From positions 1 to 57,867 of the forward strand of contig JABDAO010000007.1 of the NCBI GenBank assembly GCA_013289095.1: DNA of 57,867 nt, read 5' to 3'. Below, in pieces: positions 36,980 to 45,981 of this stretch (position 1 is its first letter; each line of letters opens with the position of its first letter). The stretch is from Bacteroidota bacterium (GTDB lineage: Bacteria > Bacteroidota > Bacteroidia > Palsa-965). The translations under genes and the position numbers were made by a program. The notes under the pieces were generated by a model that was not told where the DNA came from, did no database searches, and saw nothing but the letters and a program-made list of their open reading frames with translations.

Positions 36980-37735
36980 ATGCAAACCAGATACTCTTCC
37001 TCCTTCAAAAGTGCCACATTCATTCTCTGTCTTTTTCTCTCAACATACATAACCGCCCAGGTCAGCTCCCTCACCCCACTCGTCATTGGTTCTAACGGAG
37101 GCACAGTTACCGGTTCCTCCTTTTCACTTTCATATTCCATTGGCGAGCCGGTGGTGCCTACAGCCAGTTCTTCGAGTTTGATTCTTACCCAGGGTTTTGA
37201 ACAGCCTTCGGCAAATACCGTTCTGGGCCTTCAGTTCACCGTAGGCTCCACCGATCTTTCCTGTGCCGGGGCCAATGATGGTACTGCCAGCGCTCAGATT
37301 ACTTCGGGAACTGCGCCCTTCACCTATTCATGGAGTACTGTGCCTGCACAAACCACACAGGTAGCCACCGCACTTGTGCCTGGGTTCTACATCGTTTCTA
37401 TTTCGGATGCAAGCGGTTTTGTTTCGGTCGATTCAGTCACGATCAAGGATAATTTCAATATCTGCGGAATCCATGTCTATTCGGGTTTTTCGCCGAATGG
37501 CGATGGGAAGAACGATACCTGGATCATCGATTACCTGGAAGTGTTCCAACCCAACACCGTAAAGATTTTCGACCGCTGGGGCGATGAGGTATGGGCGACT
37601 GATAATTATGACAACGCCACACATGTCTTTGCCGGCGCCGACAAAAAAGGCGCAGCCTTACCTGATGGCACCTATTTCTACCTTATCCGGTATGGACCGC
37701 ATGAACAACGCGGCTGGGTGGAACTATCACGATAA
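36980..37735 (+). CDS. small secreted protein with type B T9SS sorting domain
   Basis: This 251-residue protein has a signal peptide (FILCLFLSTYITAQ). A short beta region (SFSLSYSIGEPVVP) precedes a single SprB-type repeat (DLSCAGANDGTASAQITSG followed by PFTYSW). The C-terminal domain is VYSGFSPNGDGKNDTWIID, KIFDRWGDEVWAT and DGTYFYLI. It stands 24 bases before the PorP/SprF gene, the usual arrangement of a T9SS cargo with its dedicated PorP/SprF-like partner. Confidence 0.85.
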   Translation: MQTRYSSSFKSATFILCLFLSTYITAQVSSLTPLVIGSNGGTVTGSSFSLSYSIGEPVVPTASSSSLILTQGFEQPSANTVLGLQFTVGSTDLSCAGANDGTASAQITSGTAPFTYSWSTVPAQTTQVATALVPGFYIVSISDASGFVSVDSVTIKDNFNICGIHVYSGFSPNGDGKNDTWIIDYLEVFQPNTVKIFDRWGDEVWATDNYDNATHVFAGADKKGAALPDGTYFYLIRYGPHEQRGWVELSR

Positions 37736-37759
37736 TATGCGCATTACGCAAGAGGTCTA

Positions 37760-38683
37760 ATGAAAAACAGTCTGTTACTTTTTTATTTCATGGGTGTTGT
37801 CTTTGTGGCCTGTGCGCAACAGGATCCTCAGTACAGTCAGTACATGTTCAATCAGATTGGCATCAATCCAGCCTTTGCCGGTACCCGGGATGTACTGAGC
37901 GCCAATTTGTTTTACCGGAATCAGTGGACCGGTTTCCCCGGCGCACCCACCACCGAAGTATTCAATATGCATTCACCACTCCGGGGCGATCATGTTTCGG
38001 TAGGGCTGCAAATCGTGGGCGATCAGATAGGCCCTGTGGGTACAACTTCGATCCTGACCACCTATGCCTATAAGATAAAAACCCGAAAAGGTCATCTCAG
38101 TTTTGGTCTGAGCGCCGGTGTGATTGATCATGTGATCGACTATTCGAAGATAGAATACAAAGATCAAACCGACCCTTACGCAAACCTGGGGTCGGTGGCA
38201 AAGATTGTCCCTACATTCGATGTGGGCATTTATTATTATACCAAGAGCTTTTATGTGGGCTATTCCATCACCCATATCAATCAGCCTCCCTACGGAAGCA
38301 TCAAAGACAGCGCTACGGGCACCGTCAATGCCCTGATCAAAGCCAATCAGTTTTTTACGCTTGGAAAAGCCTGGCAGTTGAATGAGAATCTGGTGTTCAG
38401 ACCATCTGTCTTGGTGAAGGCCGTAACGGGGCTTCCCTGGAGTATCGATCTCGATGCCGGTTTCCTGATCCGTAATGCGCTTTGGCTAAGTACAACCCTG
38501 CGTAGCAGCGGGGCCATTGCTTTTATCGTGCAGTATTCTATCAGCAGCAGGTTGAAAATAGGGTATGCCTATGACCTTACCATCAGCGACCTGAGCTCGT
38601 ATGCCCGTTCTTCGCACGAACTATACCTGGGCTATGATTTGAACCTTTATAAAACAAAAACTCCTTCTGCAAGGTATTTCTGA
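37760..38683 (+). CDS. PorP/SprF family type IX secretion membrane protein
   Basis: This 307-residue protein has a signal peptide (FYFMGVVFVACAQQ). The family start is QDPQYSQYMFNQIGINPAFAG, followed by YRNQWTGFPGAPTTEVFNMH. The rest is a beta-barrel with the C-terminal KIGYAYDLTISDLSSYARSS and HELYLGYDL. Family members are outer-membrane barrels that tether T9SS cargo carrying type B C-terminal domains. It follows such a cargo gene and overlaps the next gene by one base (TGATG). Confidence 0.95.
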   Translation: MKNSLLLFYFMGVVFVACAQQDPQYSQYMFNQIGINPAFAGTRDVLSANLFYRNQWTGFPGAPTTEVFNMHSPLRGDHVSVGLQIVGDQIGPVGTTSILTTYAYKIKTRKGHLSFGLSAGVIDHVIDYSKIEYKDQTDPYANLGSVAKIVPTFDVGIYYYTKSFYVGYSITHINQPPYGSIKDSATGTVNALIKANQFFTLGKAWQLNENLVFRPSVLVKAVTGLPWSIDLDAGFLIRNALWLSTTLRSSGAIAFIVQYSISSRLKIGYAYDLTISDLSSYARSSHELYLGYDLNLYKTKTPSARYF

Positions 38684-41484
38684 TGCACGCAATTGCCAAT
38701 TTCGCTGTCTGTAATTTTCTAAGAACCGGGTTTGGTATTCGTGCCCGGTTTCTTTCTGTTGCCTGCTCGGTCTTTTTTTTCTTGCTTTCTTGCGGGATTC
38801 ATGCACAGCTTAACAGGGCCAACCGGTATTTCGAAAACCTGGAATATGTCAAAGCCATCCCTTTTTATGAAAAAGGCCTGAAGCGAAACCCCGACCCTAC
38901 GGCCGAAGCCAATCTGGCATATTGCTATAAATTTTTAAAAGAATATCAAAAAGCAGAAACCTGGTATGCCAAAGCGGTAAGCGCACCCGGTACTGCGCTG
39001 ATCAATTATTTTTATTATGGACAGGTACTTAAAAACAACAATAAACCCGAAGAAGCAAAAAAACAGTTCGAGCGCTATCTGCATCTGACACCCGACGACA
39101 AAATTGCAAAGGTGGAACTGCAATCCTGCAGCGATATCAAGACCTGGCTGGGCCAGACACCCCTGTATGAGGTAAAGAATGCAGGGGTGATCAATACACC
39201 CTATGCCGAATTTTCGCCCTGTTATTATGATAAAGGACTGGTCTTCATTTCCGACCGTGCAAAACTTGATTTGTTGAACGGAAACAATGACAGGTCTACC
39301 AACACGGCCTATCTTTCGGTGTATTATGCAGGGTTTAAAACCGGGGCTGGCGATTCTGCATCTTTCGAGGAGGCTCAGGCGTTCCCGGTACGCATCAACA
39401 ACAATTACCACAACGGCCCGGCATCGTTCAGCGCAGATCAAAACCTGATGGCCTTTACCAGGGTCGATAAACAGTTACGGCTCATCACCAAACACTTTAC
39501 CAATCGTGCCAAGATCTATTTTTCTAAAAAGAAAAACAATAAATTCGAAACACCTGTTCCGTTTCCTTTCAACAGCGATGCCTATTCAGTGGCGCAGCCA
39601 GCGCTCAGCGCCGATGGCAAGACGCTTTATTTCAGTTCCGATATGCCTGGCGGTTATGGAGGAAAAGATATCTATGTAAGCCATGCCGAAGGCGAGAGCT
39701 GGAGCAAACCCGAAAACCTGGGGCCTGATGTGAACACGTTAAAAGATGAGGTGTTTCCATACATACGTTCTGACAATATGCTTTTCTTTTCATCCGACGG
39801 ACATGCCGGTTTTGGAGGCCTGGATGTCTTTTCTGCAACAGTGAACAAAAACGTATGGGGTGATATCACCAATCAGGGAGCACCACTGAACAGTACTACC
39901 GATGATTTCGGGATTGTATTCAATGAAACAAACACGCGCGGCTATTTTTCATCCGACCGAACCGGAGGAAAGGGAGGAGATGATCTTTACAGTTTTGTGG
40001 TGACAAATAAATTCACCCGGGTGGCAGGACGCATTGTACTGAGCATGGATGGAAAAGAAACCGCCAAAAACGCGGGTGTTACCTTGATGACCGACGACGG
40101 ATATGTGGTTAAAATTACCAGCACCGACCAAAACGGTTTCTTCAGGTTCGAGAACCTGCCTGCGGATAAAAAGTATGTAGTGAAACTCGATGAGGATGAT
40201 CCCGCCTTTTCGGGCAAGACCAAGGCCTGGCTTGCCGATGAACAGGATAAGCTCATCCGGGTAACACTCCTCCACAGTACTGCCCGAGGCCCTCGTTTTG
40301 CTTTTCGCCGCCTGCCTGCCGATGCCAGCGCCATACCCGAACTCTATACCAGCGATGATATGATAAGTCTTGCCGGAAACCTGCTTGCAGGTGCAAACCC
40401 ATCGGTGCCTATCGCCAACCAGAGAGTAGTCCTGAGAAATTCAAAAGACGAAGTGCTGCAGACCACTACCACCAATGCGTTCGGGGCCTTTGCTTTTAAA
40501 GACCTTCCTCCCGATCAGATCTACCTGGTGGCTATGGAAAGCAATGATACCAGGTTGAGCATCAACACAAAAATAACCATCACCAACAAAAGCGGGAAAG
40601 AGCTGGCCAGTGCGCCCCTTTCGGCCAAAGGCACATTCGAGTTCGAAATCATGGCGGCCGATATCACCACGCTCCGGGCCATGAGCGTTCCGGATACCGA
40701 TCTGCGGGTGGATCTGCGTGGATCGCTTCTGGCAGGCGATGGCAGCAAGACCCCCCTGAGCAATACAATCATCCACGTACTGAACGAAAAAAGAGAAACC
40801 GTACAGACCATCAAGACCGATGAACATGGCTATTTTCAGTTCGAAAACCTGCCTTCTGATGAGAACTACCTGGTTACTGTCGGCGATGGAAATGACCCCA
40901 TGCTTGCCAAACTCGACAAAATATTGCTTACCGATCATAGCGGAAAAATAATCCGTATCCTTCAGATCAGTAAGGCCGGGAAATTTGATTTCGAAATCCT
41001 GCCTGAAGATCAATACATCCTGGGCCGTATTTACGTAAACGATCCCTGGCTGAAAGTGTTGCAGTTGAAGCAGGAGTCGGAAAAGGAGAAAGCGGCACGT
41101 GGAAACGACAGCATAAAAATAATCGAAAATATTTATTACAGCTTTGCCGACTGGCATATCCTTCCCGAAGCCGAGAACATCCTGGCCAAGGTGGTGCAGG
41201 TGATGCAGAACGATGCTGATCTGGTGATCGAAGTTGATTCGCATACCGATTCCCGGGCTTCTTCGGAGTTTAATATGATGCTCTCCAACAAACGGGCAAA
41301 GACAGCCGTAGATTATATCGTTGCACATGGTATAGCCTCAAAACGGATTACCGGAGTAGGTTTTGGCGAAACAAGGCTCCTGAACAAATGCGCCGATGGC
41401 GTGGAGTGCAGCGATGAAGAGCATGCCAAAAACAGAAGGACGGAGTTTAAGATTACGAAGATTGAGGCGAAGCGGAAGAAGTAA
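38683..41484 (+). CDS. PorE-like protein: TPR, PD40, carboxypeptidase-regulatory-like repeats, OmpA domain
   Basis: This 933-residue protein has a signal peptide ending near residue 41 (FFFLLSCGIHAQ). TPRs are at about 45-155 (NLAYCYKFLKEYQKAETWYA). A PD40 propeller is at about 160-440 (LSADGKTLYFSSDMPGGYGG, IRSDNMLFFSSDGHAGFGG). Three or more CarboxypepD-regulatory-like segments follow (TDQNGFFRFENLPADKKYVV, TDEHGYFQFENLPSDENYLV). A C-terminal OmpA peptidoglycan-binding domain is near 815-930 (EVDSHTDSRAS, SNKRAKTAVDYIVAHGI). This order is that described for PorE, which anchors T9SS to peptidoglycan. It is translationally coupled to the PorP/SprF gene. Confidence 0.9.
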   Translation: MHAIANFAVCNFLRTGFGIRARFLSVACSVFFFLLSCGIHAQLNRANRYFENLEYVKAIPFYEKGLKRNPDPTAEANLAYCYKFLKEYQKAETWYAKAVSAPGTALINYFYYGQVLKNNNKPEEAKKQFERYLHLTPDDKIAKVELQSCSDIKTWLGQTPLYEVKNAGVINTPYAEFSPCYYDKGLVFISDRAKLDLLNGNNDRSTNTAYLSVYYAGFKTGAGDSASFEEAQAFPVRINNNYHNGPASFSADQNLMAFTRVDKQLRLITKHFTNRAKIYFSKKKNNKFETPVPFPFNSDAYSVAQPALSADGKTLYFSSDMPGGYGGKDIYVSHAEGESWSKPENLGPDVNTLKDEVFPYIRSDNMLFFSSDGHAGFGGLDVFSATVNKNVWGDITNQGAPLNSTTDDFGIVFNETNTRGYFSSDRTGGKGGDDLYSFVVTNKFTRVAGRIVLSMDGKETAKNAGVTLMTDDGYVVKITSTDQNGFFRFENLPADKKYVVKLDEDDPAFSGKTKAWLADEQDKLIRVTLLHSTARGPRFAFRRLPADASAIPELYTSDDMISLAGNLLAGANPSVPIANQRVVLRNSKDEVLQTTTTNAFGAFAFKDLPPDQIYLVAMESNDTRLSINTKITITNKSGKELASAPLSAKGTFEFEIMAADITTLRAMSVPDTDLRVDLRGSLLAGDGSKTPLSNTIIHVLNEKRETVQTIKTDEHGYFQFENLPSDENYLVTVGDGNDPMLAKLDKILLTDHSGKIIRILQISKAGKFDFEILPEDQYILGRIYVNDPWLKVLQLKQESEKEKAARGNDSIKIIENIYYSFADWHILPEAENILAKVVQVMQNDADLVIEVDSHTDSRASSEFNMMLSNKRAKTAVDYIVAHGIASKRITGVGFGETRLLNKCADGVECSDEEHAKNRRTEFKITKIEAKRKK

Positions 41485-41593
41485 GGATGCCGACAAATAA
41501 AGGCTCGCTTCAGGCGGCCTGTCTGTACTTTCCGGCTCAGCTAATTCCTGTTCTTTCGGATGTATCATGTTGCTTTTCGCTTTCCGATCGGGC

Positions 41594-43198
41594 TTATTTC
41601 TTCTCCTGGGTATCCAGATCCTGCATCACCTTGGCTGCTTTTGCGCGGTATGCTCCTTTTCCCTTGCTCATATCTTCGAGAATAGGTTTGGCCCCAGCCG
41701 TGTCGCTGTCTTTGATCAGGGCAAGGGCTTTGTACCATCTGGCTGCTTCGTCGAATGAAACAGTGTGGGCCCCGATCACCTTGTTGAAATCCTGAATAGC
41801 ATGTTTTGTATCTCCTTGCGGGAGACTGAGCAAGGAAACACCCTCATAAAAGAGCGCTTCCACATTGCTTGGTTCGGTCGAAATGATTTTTCCGAAACGG
41901 GCAGCTGCGGTTGCAAAGTCGCTGCTGCGGTAGGCGTCCATGGCATCATCCAGGGGGCTGTGCCTGGAGTTTGATTTGTCGGCAACTTTCACATCGGGTG
42001 CAGGGCCATTCCCGGTTCCGTTTGCCGCAACAGGCTGGGCGGGGGCAGCTGCCGATCCGGCAAGCGAACTCTTTGTATTCACGGTTCGGGTTGAATCGGC
42101 CCTGATGGTGGTGTATTTTTCATCCTTATCCAGATACATATTCCCCGATCTCGTTTCACTTTCATTGGTGGTGGTTACCTTTTGTTGCAAGGCGTCAGGT
42201 TTGCGATCTGTTGCTTCGCCCGAGGCTATGTCTTTTCCTGAAATATCTTTGCTGGCTGGTGCATCGGCTGCATAATGCTCCATCTTTTTGGCCGGAGCTT
42301 CCTGTTTGTAAGAAGCATTGTCATCCGTCTTTTGGAGGTCCTTTTCCTTAGCTTTTTTTCCTTCCCATTTGTCGTATAACCCCGTATCATCCGAAACAAC
42401 GGTTTCATCTGATTCCTTTCTTTCACTTACATGATCAACGGCATTCTTGGAGGGCACATCGCTATGCAAGGCGGCAAGGGGTGTACTTGCAGGAGCTGCA
42501 GGGCTAGTCACAGCATCTCCGGTCGAGACGGTCTTGCTGTAACTCTGGCCCGACGAAACCGGCAAGGTCACTTCATTCGGAGGTGGAGGAGGGGGTGCTT
42601 CGGTTTTCAAAACCTCCTCTTTTGATACACCTCCACTAGGTTGTTCTTCGTGCATGGTCCATGCGTAGGCCGGGGCGGGTTTTTCTTCATCCTTCAACGC
42701 TTCGGGCTCTGGATCCCGTGCAGGGAATGGTTCGAAATGTCTGTAAAAAGTCTGGTCGTCGGAGGTAATTGGTTCGGGTTTATTGACCCCATCGGTTTTG
42801 GGGGTAAGCATCCGTTTGCCGGTTTCCTGCGCCACCTCTTTTTTAGTCATCTCGGGGGCTACATACCGCAGCACGACAAAGCTGCCAACCAGCAGGATGA
42901 GTACCGCTGCGGCAGCCAGCCGGGAGTTGAAATTGAAACGTATCATCCGCCCGCCTTCCAGGGCCTGTTCATTTTCGGCCGGAACAGGCATCGCTTTAAC
43001 AGGCCCGCTCACCTTCGTGCGATCTTTCACCAGTTCCAGTCCTTCCATGGCTTCTGAACAAAATGCGCAATCGAGCATGTGTTTTTCAACCTGGTGGCAT
43101 TGGGCAGGCGAAAGCAGCCCGTCTATATAACCGAACATGGCCTGTTTGGTCAGACAAGCGGTCTGTATATCAAACAGGGGGATGTTTGTTGTCTTCAT
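41594..43198 (-). CDS. anti-sigma factor-like membrane protein with C-terminal TPR
   Basis: This 534-residue protein has an N-terminal zinc-finger-type anti-sigma segment (QVEKHMLDCAFCSEAME, an H-x(3)-C-x(2)-C motif). One membrane helix follows (AAAAVLILLVGSFVVLRYVA, about 90-110). A long low-complexity, Pro/Lys/Glu-rich periplasmic linker (about 115-400) leads to C-terminal TPR helices (DFATAAARFGKIISTEPSNV, then EALFYEGVSLLSLPQGDTKH). Its start overlaps the sigma gene's stop by four bases (ATGA). It would hold the sigma factor at the membrane. The TPR part is a plausible sensor of envelope proteins. Confidence 0.85.
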   Translation of the reverse strand: MKTTNIPLFDIQTACLTKQAMFGYIDGLLSPAQCHQVEKHMLDCAFCSEAMEGLELVKDRTKVSGPVKAMPVPAENEQALEGGRMIRFNFNSRLAAAAVLILLVGSFVVLRYVAPEMTKKEVAQETGKRMLTPKTDGVNKPEPITSDDQTFYRHFEPFPARDPEPEALKDEEKPAPAYAWTMHEEQPSGGVSKEEVLKTEAPPPPPPNEVTLPVSSGQSYSKTVSTGDAVTSPAAPASTPLAALHSDVPSKNAVDHVSERKESDETVVSDDTGLYDKWEGKKAKEKDLQKTDDNASYKQEAPAKKMEHYAADAPASKDISGKDIASGEATDRKPDALQQKVTTTNESETRSGNMYLDKDEKYTTIRADSTRTVNTKSSLAGSAAAPAQPVAANGTGNGPAPDVKVADKSNSRHSPLDDAMDAYRSSDFATAAARFGKIISTEPSNVEALFYEGVSLLSLPQGDTKHAIQDFNKVIGAHTVSFDEAARWYKALALIKDSDTAGAKPILEDMSKGKGAYRAKAAKVMQDLDTQEKK

Positions 43199-43776
43199 GG
43201 TTGTTGGTCCATAAATATTTTCAAATTGCGCTTTCCATTCTGGATATAGCTTTTTACATCATTGAGCGAATACCCGGTGGTTTCCACAATCTCCCGATAG
43301 CTTTTTTCTTTTATATAAAATAACTCCACACAGATGCGTTGTCCTTCGTTCAGTTTTTCAATACCCTGTTCGAGTTTGGTGAGTTGCTGTTCTTTCTCGA
43401 GTACAGGGTTATGATGCAATTCAAACCCCGATTCCATATCGGGCCGGAGGTCTTTCTTTAGCTCTTTTTGGTTCTTTTGAAGGCTTTGAGCGCTGCGTAA
43501 GTGCATGAGGCAGTGATTCTTGGATACAGAAAACAACCATCCTTTGAAATTGGCTACTTCGTGTTTTAACAGATCGGCCAAGAGACGCTCGAAAATGAGG
43601 CTTTGGACGTCTTTGGCTTTGTCTTCATCCCGGAGGTATTTCATGCATACCCCGTAAACCAGGTGCATATACCGTTTAAAAAGCTCGCCTACACAGAGGT
43701 TTTCGCCGGTTTCCTTGTATTTGGCAACCAGCTCGGCATCCGAAAGATTCCGTATGTTAGAGGAGACGAGAACCAC
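43195..43776 (-). CDS. ECF-family RNA polymerase sigma factor
   Basis: This 193-residue sigma-70-like factor has region 2 (ELFKRYMHLVYGVCMKYLRD, EDKAKDVQSLIFERLLADL) and region 4 (LNEGQRICVELFYIKEKSYR, EIVETTGYSLNDVKSYIQNG). It has the length and domain set of ECF factors and is coupled to the anti-sigma gene. It starts with GTG. A -7-like box (TACCTTTA, minus strand, 43783-43790) ends seven bases before it. Convergent T9SS genes next door suggest, but do not prove, a link to T9SS gene control like SigP of Porphyromonas. Confidence 0.9.
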   Translation of the reverse strand: MVLVSSNIRNLSDAELVAKYKETGENLCVGELFKRYMHLVYGVCMKYLRDEDKAKDVQSLIFERLLADLLKHEVANFKGWLFSVSKNHCLMHLRSAQSLQKNQKELKKDLRPDMESGFELHHNPVLEKEQQLTKLEQGIEKLNEGQRICVELFYIKEKSYREIVETTGYSLNDVKSYIQNGKRNLKIFMDQQP

Positions 43777-43854
43777 GCTTTGTAAAGGTATGAAAAAGAG
43801 GCTAGCCGGCCGGGATTAGGAGATGTCAGGGGATAGAAAAATCCCTCTTGCCTC

Positions 43855-44769
43855 CTAACTTCTGATTTCCCAGACCATCAGCGAGCGGTCATCCCCGGCT
43901 GATACCAGGCAAGCCGGATCGTCTGACCAGTACAATGCATTGACCGAATTTACATGCCCTTCGTGAATTTCCTTGTTGATGCGCAGTAAAAACTCGTTTG
44001 TAGATGCATCCCAGATTTTAATGGTCTTGTCGCGGCTGGAGGTGGCGTATAATTTATGATCCGGACTGAATTGAATGGAGTAGATAGAAAAATTATGGGC
44101 CGGGATCGAAAAGCGGGGAGAAGCACTGTCTTCCAGGGCCCAACCATTCAAATGTGCATCTTTCCCGCCAGTGAGTATAAGCTTGCCCTGGGGATGATAT
44201 CTTACGGCATTGACCGAAAGCGTATGTGCTTTGAAACGGTTTGTTTGGGCAAGCGTAATGGCATCGAGCAAGATGATATCACCATCGCCGGTGGCAATGG
44301 CAAGTTCTGTTTGCTGAACATTGAGATCGAGCTGACGGAGCTTTGAATTGCTGAGTCGTTGTATTTTACGTGCAGAGCGTGTAGCGAGGTCGCACACGGC
44401 AAACCGCCCATCGGCCCCAAGTGTATAAAATGAATTATGTTTTGCCGAGTAGCGTATTGAAAACACCTGAGAAAGGTGGTTTTTCAGCACCTTGATTTCC
44501 TGCTTCTTTTCAAGGTCAATGATGTGGATATTGCCTATGGATGTACCGGCAAGCAACAGATTTTGTTCGCGGATGAAACATAAACTGTACACCGGGTTTG
44601 GAAGATGCGCCAGAAAGGGGATGTTCTTACGTGTAAACAAATCCCACGCGGTGATCACACAATCGGCTCCGCCCGAGAAGACCATACCTGGCTCCGGTCC
44701 AGGTTCGAGTGCATAGATGGCCCCCTGATGACCGGTTAACGATTTAAGTAAAATAGCTTGAATTTTCAC
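43855..44769 (-). CDS. WD40 repeat protein
   Basis: This 304-residue cytoplasmic seven-bladed propeller has no signal peptide. Clear blades include GHQGAIYALEPG...VITAWDL, HTLSVNAVRYHPQGKLILTG followed by GKDAHLNGW, HNFSIYSIQFSPDHKLYATS followed by SRDKTIKIWD, and HEGHVNSVNALYWSDDPACL with LMVWEI. It is of a size known for Bacteroidota single-domain WD40 proteins, whose partner is unknown. It diverges from the DUF6934 gene, with 57 bases between. Confidence 0.88.
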   Translation of the reverse strand: MKIQAILLKSLTGHQGAIYALEPGPEPGMVFSGGADCVITAWDLFTRKNIPFLAHLPNPVYSLCFIREQNLLLAGTSIGNIHIIDLEKKQEIKVLKNHLSQVFSIRYSAKHNSFYTLGADGRFAVCDLATRSARKIQRLSNSKLRQLDLNVQQTELAIATGDGDIILLDAITLAQTNRFKAHTLSVNAVRYHPQGKLILTGGKDAHLNGWALEDSASPRFSIPAHNFSIYSIQFSPDHKLYATSSRDKTIKIWDASTNEFLLRINKEIHEGHVNSVNALYWSDDPACLVSAGDDRSLMVWEIRS

Positions 44770-44790
44770 GGCTTTAAATTACACATTCGG

Positions 44791-44822
44791 TTTGAAGGGA
44801 ATCTTTGAAATGAATATTTTTA
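44791..44822 (+). promoter_or_regulatory. candidate promoter of the DUF6934 gene
   Basis: TTTG (44791-44794) and TATTTTTA (44815-44822) are 20 bases apart, close to the Bacteroidota consensus. The -7 box ends four bases before the ATG at 44827, and a GGAG lies between. The message would be leaderless, or the real start is the ATG at 44851. Confidence 0.45.
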
Positions 44823-44826
44823 GGAG

Positions 44827-45270
44827 ATGAATTCAGGTCACTATACGCTAATGTATGACAAGTCTTCTATGGGTTTTGAATTTGAAAGCATTGGGAAAAA
44901 AGGTGCGATCGAGAAGGTTGTTCAATTTAGTCATACCGGTTTGCCGGATACCTATAATCTTGGTTTAGGAGACAAGGATGTCAGATCAGGTAGAATAGAT
45001 GATGATGTGATATCCGATAATGGTGATAGTAAAAAAGTGCTTGCTACTGTAGCCAGGGCAGTAATACGTTTTTTTGAGCAAAACACCTCCTGTCAGATAA
45101 TAGCTATAGAAGGTACTAAAAGCAGAACAAAGCTCTGTCAAATTGGGATTTCGAACAACTTAGAAGAGATAACTAAAAATTTTATCATCTATGGACTCAA
45201 AGATCGTAAATGGCAAGTCTTTGAGAGAGGACAGAATTATGAAGCTTTCCTGATAAAAGAGAAGGAGTAA
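44827..45270 (+). CDS. DUF6934-family protein
   Basis: This 147-residue soluble protein has the family N-terminus HYTLMYDKSSMGFEFESIGK and IEKVVQF. The middle is YNLGLGDKDVRSGRIDDDVI followed by SDNGDSKKVLATVARAV. The C-terminus has the typical GTKSRTKLCQIGISNNLEEI and WQVFERGQNYEAFLI. The family is confined mostly to Bacteroidota and has no established function. It often occurs in patchy, horizontally moving sets. Lower GC content than neighbouring genes fits that. A small broken frame follows. Confidence 0.8.
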   Translation: MNSGHYTLMYDKSSMGFEFESIGKKGAIEKVVQFSHTGLPDTYNLGLGDKDVRSGRIDDDVISDNGDSKKVLATVARAVIRFFEQNTSCQIIAIEGTKSRTKLCQIGISNNLEEITKNFIIYGLKDRKWQVFERGQNYEAFLIKEKE

Positions 45271-45292
45271 TTTTCGTATCGTTGTATTGTTA

Positions 45293-45442
45293 ATGAAAAC
45301 TCAAAATGAAAAGGACAAAATAAAGAGGAAGAAAAGGGCAGTTCCTGATTCATCTACTAAGCTGATATAGGATGAGAGCCTCAATGAGATGAGTAAAACC
45401 ATCCTTTTTCCCAAAAAATGGAAATGGCGAATAGGATCTTAG
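45293..45442 (+). pseudogene. small basic ORF interrupted by TAG
   Basis: An ATG 22 bases after the DUF6934 stop opens a 25-codon lysine-rich frame (KDKIKRKKRAVPDSSTKL) that meets TAG at 45368-45370. The same frame continues for 23 more codons (DESLNEMSKTILFPKKWKWR) to TAG at 45440-45442. The coherent sequence on both sides suggests a 49-residue partner protein lost by one nonsense change. No family was recognised. Confidence 0.4.
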
Positions 45443-45510
45443 CCACTACGAAGCTACCCTCTTGATTTTGTCATGTGCCAGTTTGGAACCGTTAAGTCAT
45501 TCTCTTCCTC

Positions 45511-45538
45511 AAAAGCCCTCCCAGGAGGGCTTTTGTAA
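45511..45538 (+). terminator. intrinsic terminator
   Basis: The stem aaaagccctc / gagggctttt around a short loop is followed by TTTTGTAATT. It ends the DUF6934 transcript about 240 bases after its stop. A/T symmetry would let it work in both directions. Confidence 0.7.
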
Positions 45539-45607
45539 TTCCCTTCATTTCTTCCCGTACATTAATTTATCTGCATCCTGTCGGCCCTGCTTTTTTTCGG
45601 CTTAGTT

Positions 45608-45713
45608 TTATACCCATTCTTAGCCATTTTAGGGATTTTGTGCCTGAGAAAGTGGCTTAGAATGGGTTATACCGAGGGGGTACTGTTTGTATTCTCATGT
45701 TCTTTCGGTATAT
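45608..45713 (+). repeat. dispersed hairpin repeat family C, copy 2
   Basis: tatacccattcttagccatt and the inverse aagtggcttagaatgggtta (about 45650-45669) form a long imperfect hairpin. The tail tgttctttcggtata matches copy 1 at 27510-27615. It ends 77 bases before the zinc-ribbon start codon. Confidence 0.8.
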
Positions 45714-45789
45714 CGCTTCAACAGAAACCTCTGGAAAACAGCTAATAAACATTCACGAGTATCAGATAAACCATAAAAATCACAGTCAC

Positions 45790-45981
45790 ATGGCAGTTTC
45801 TATTTGTCCCAAATGCGGTTCAGGTTCGTTCGAAGTGGTTGAGCACTCGCCTTTACACGCCAAATTCGCGATGTTATTTGTACAGTGTCTCTATTGCGGG
45901 GCTGTGGTGGGTGTTACACACCGAACAGATACCGATAAATTGCTGGTAAAAATTGCAGAATCACTGAATATTCATGTTTAA
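45790..45981 (+). CDS. small zinc-ribbon protein
   Basis: This 63-residue protein from the ATG at 45790 has two knuckles, CPKC (residues 6-9) and CLYC near 34-37, in the layout MAVSICPKCGSGSFEVVEHS and FVQCLYCGAVVGV. Similar short single zinc-ribbon proteins are common in bacteria, without known function. A longer frame to 45697 runs into the family C repeat and is not believed. Confidence 0.75.
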   Translation: MAVSICPKCGSGSFEVVEHSPLHAKFAMLFVQCLYCGAVVGVTHRTDTDKLLVKIAESLNIHV

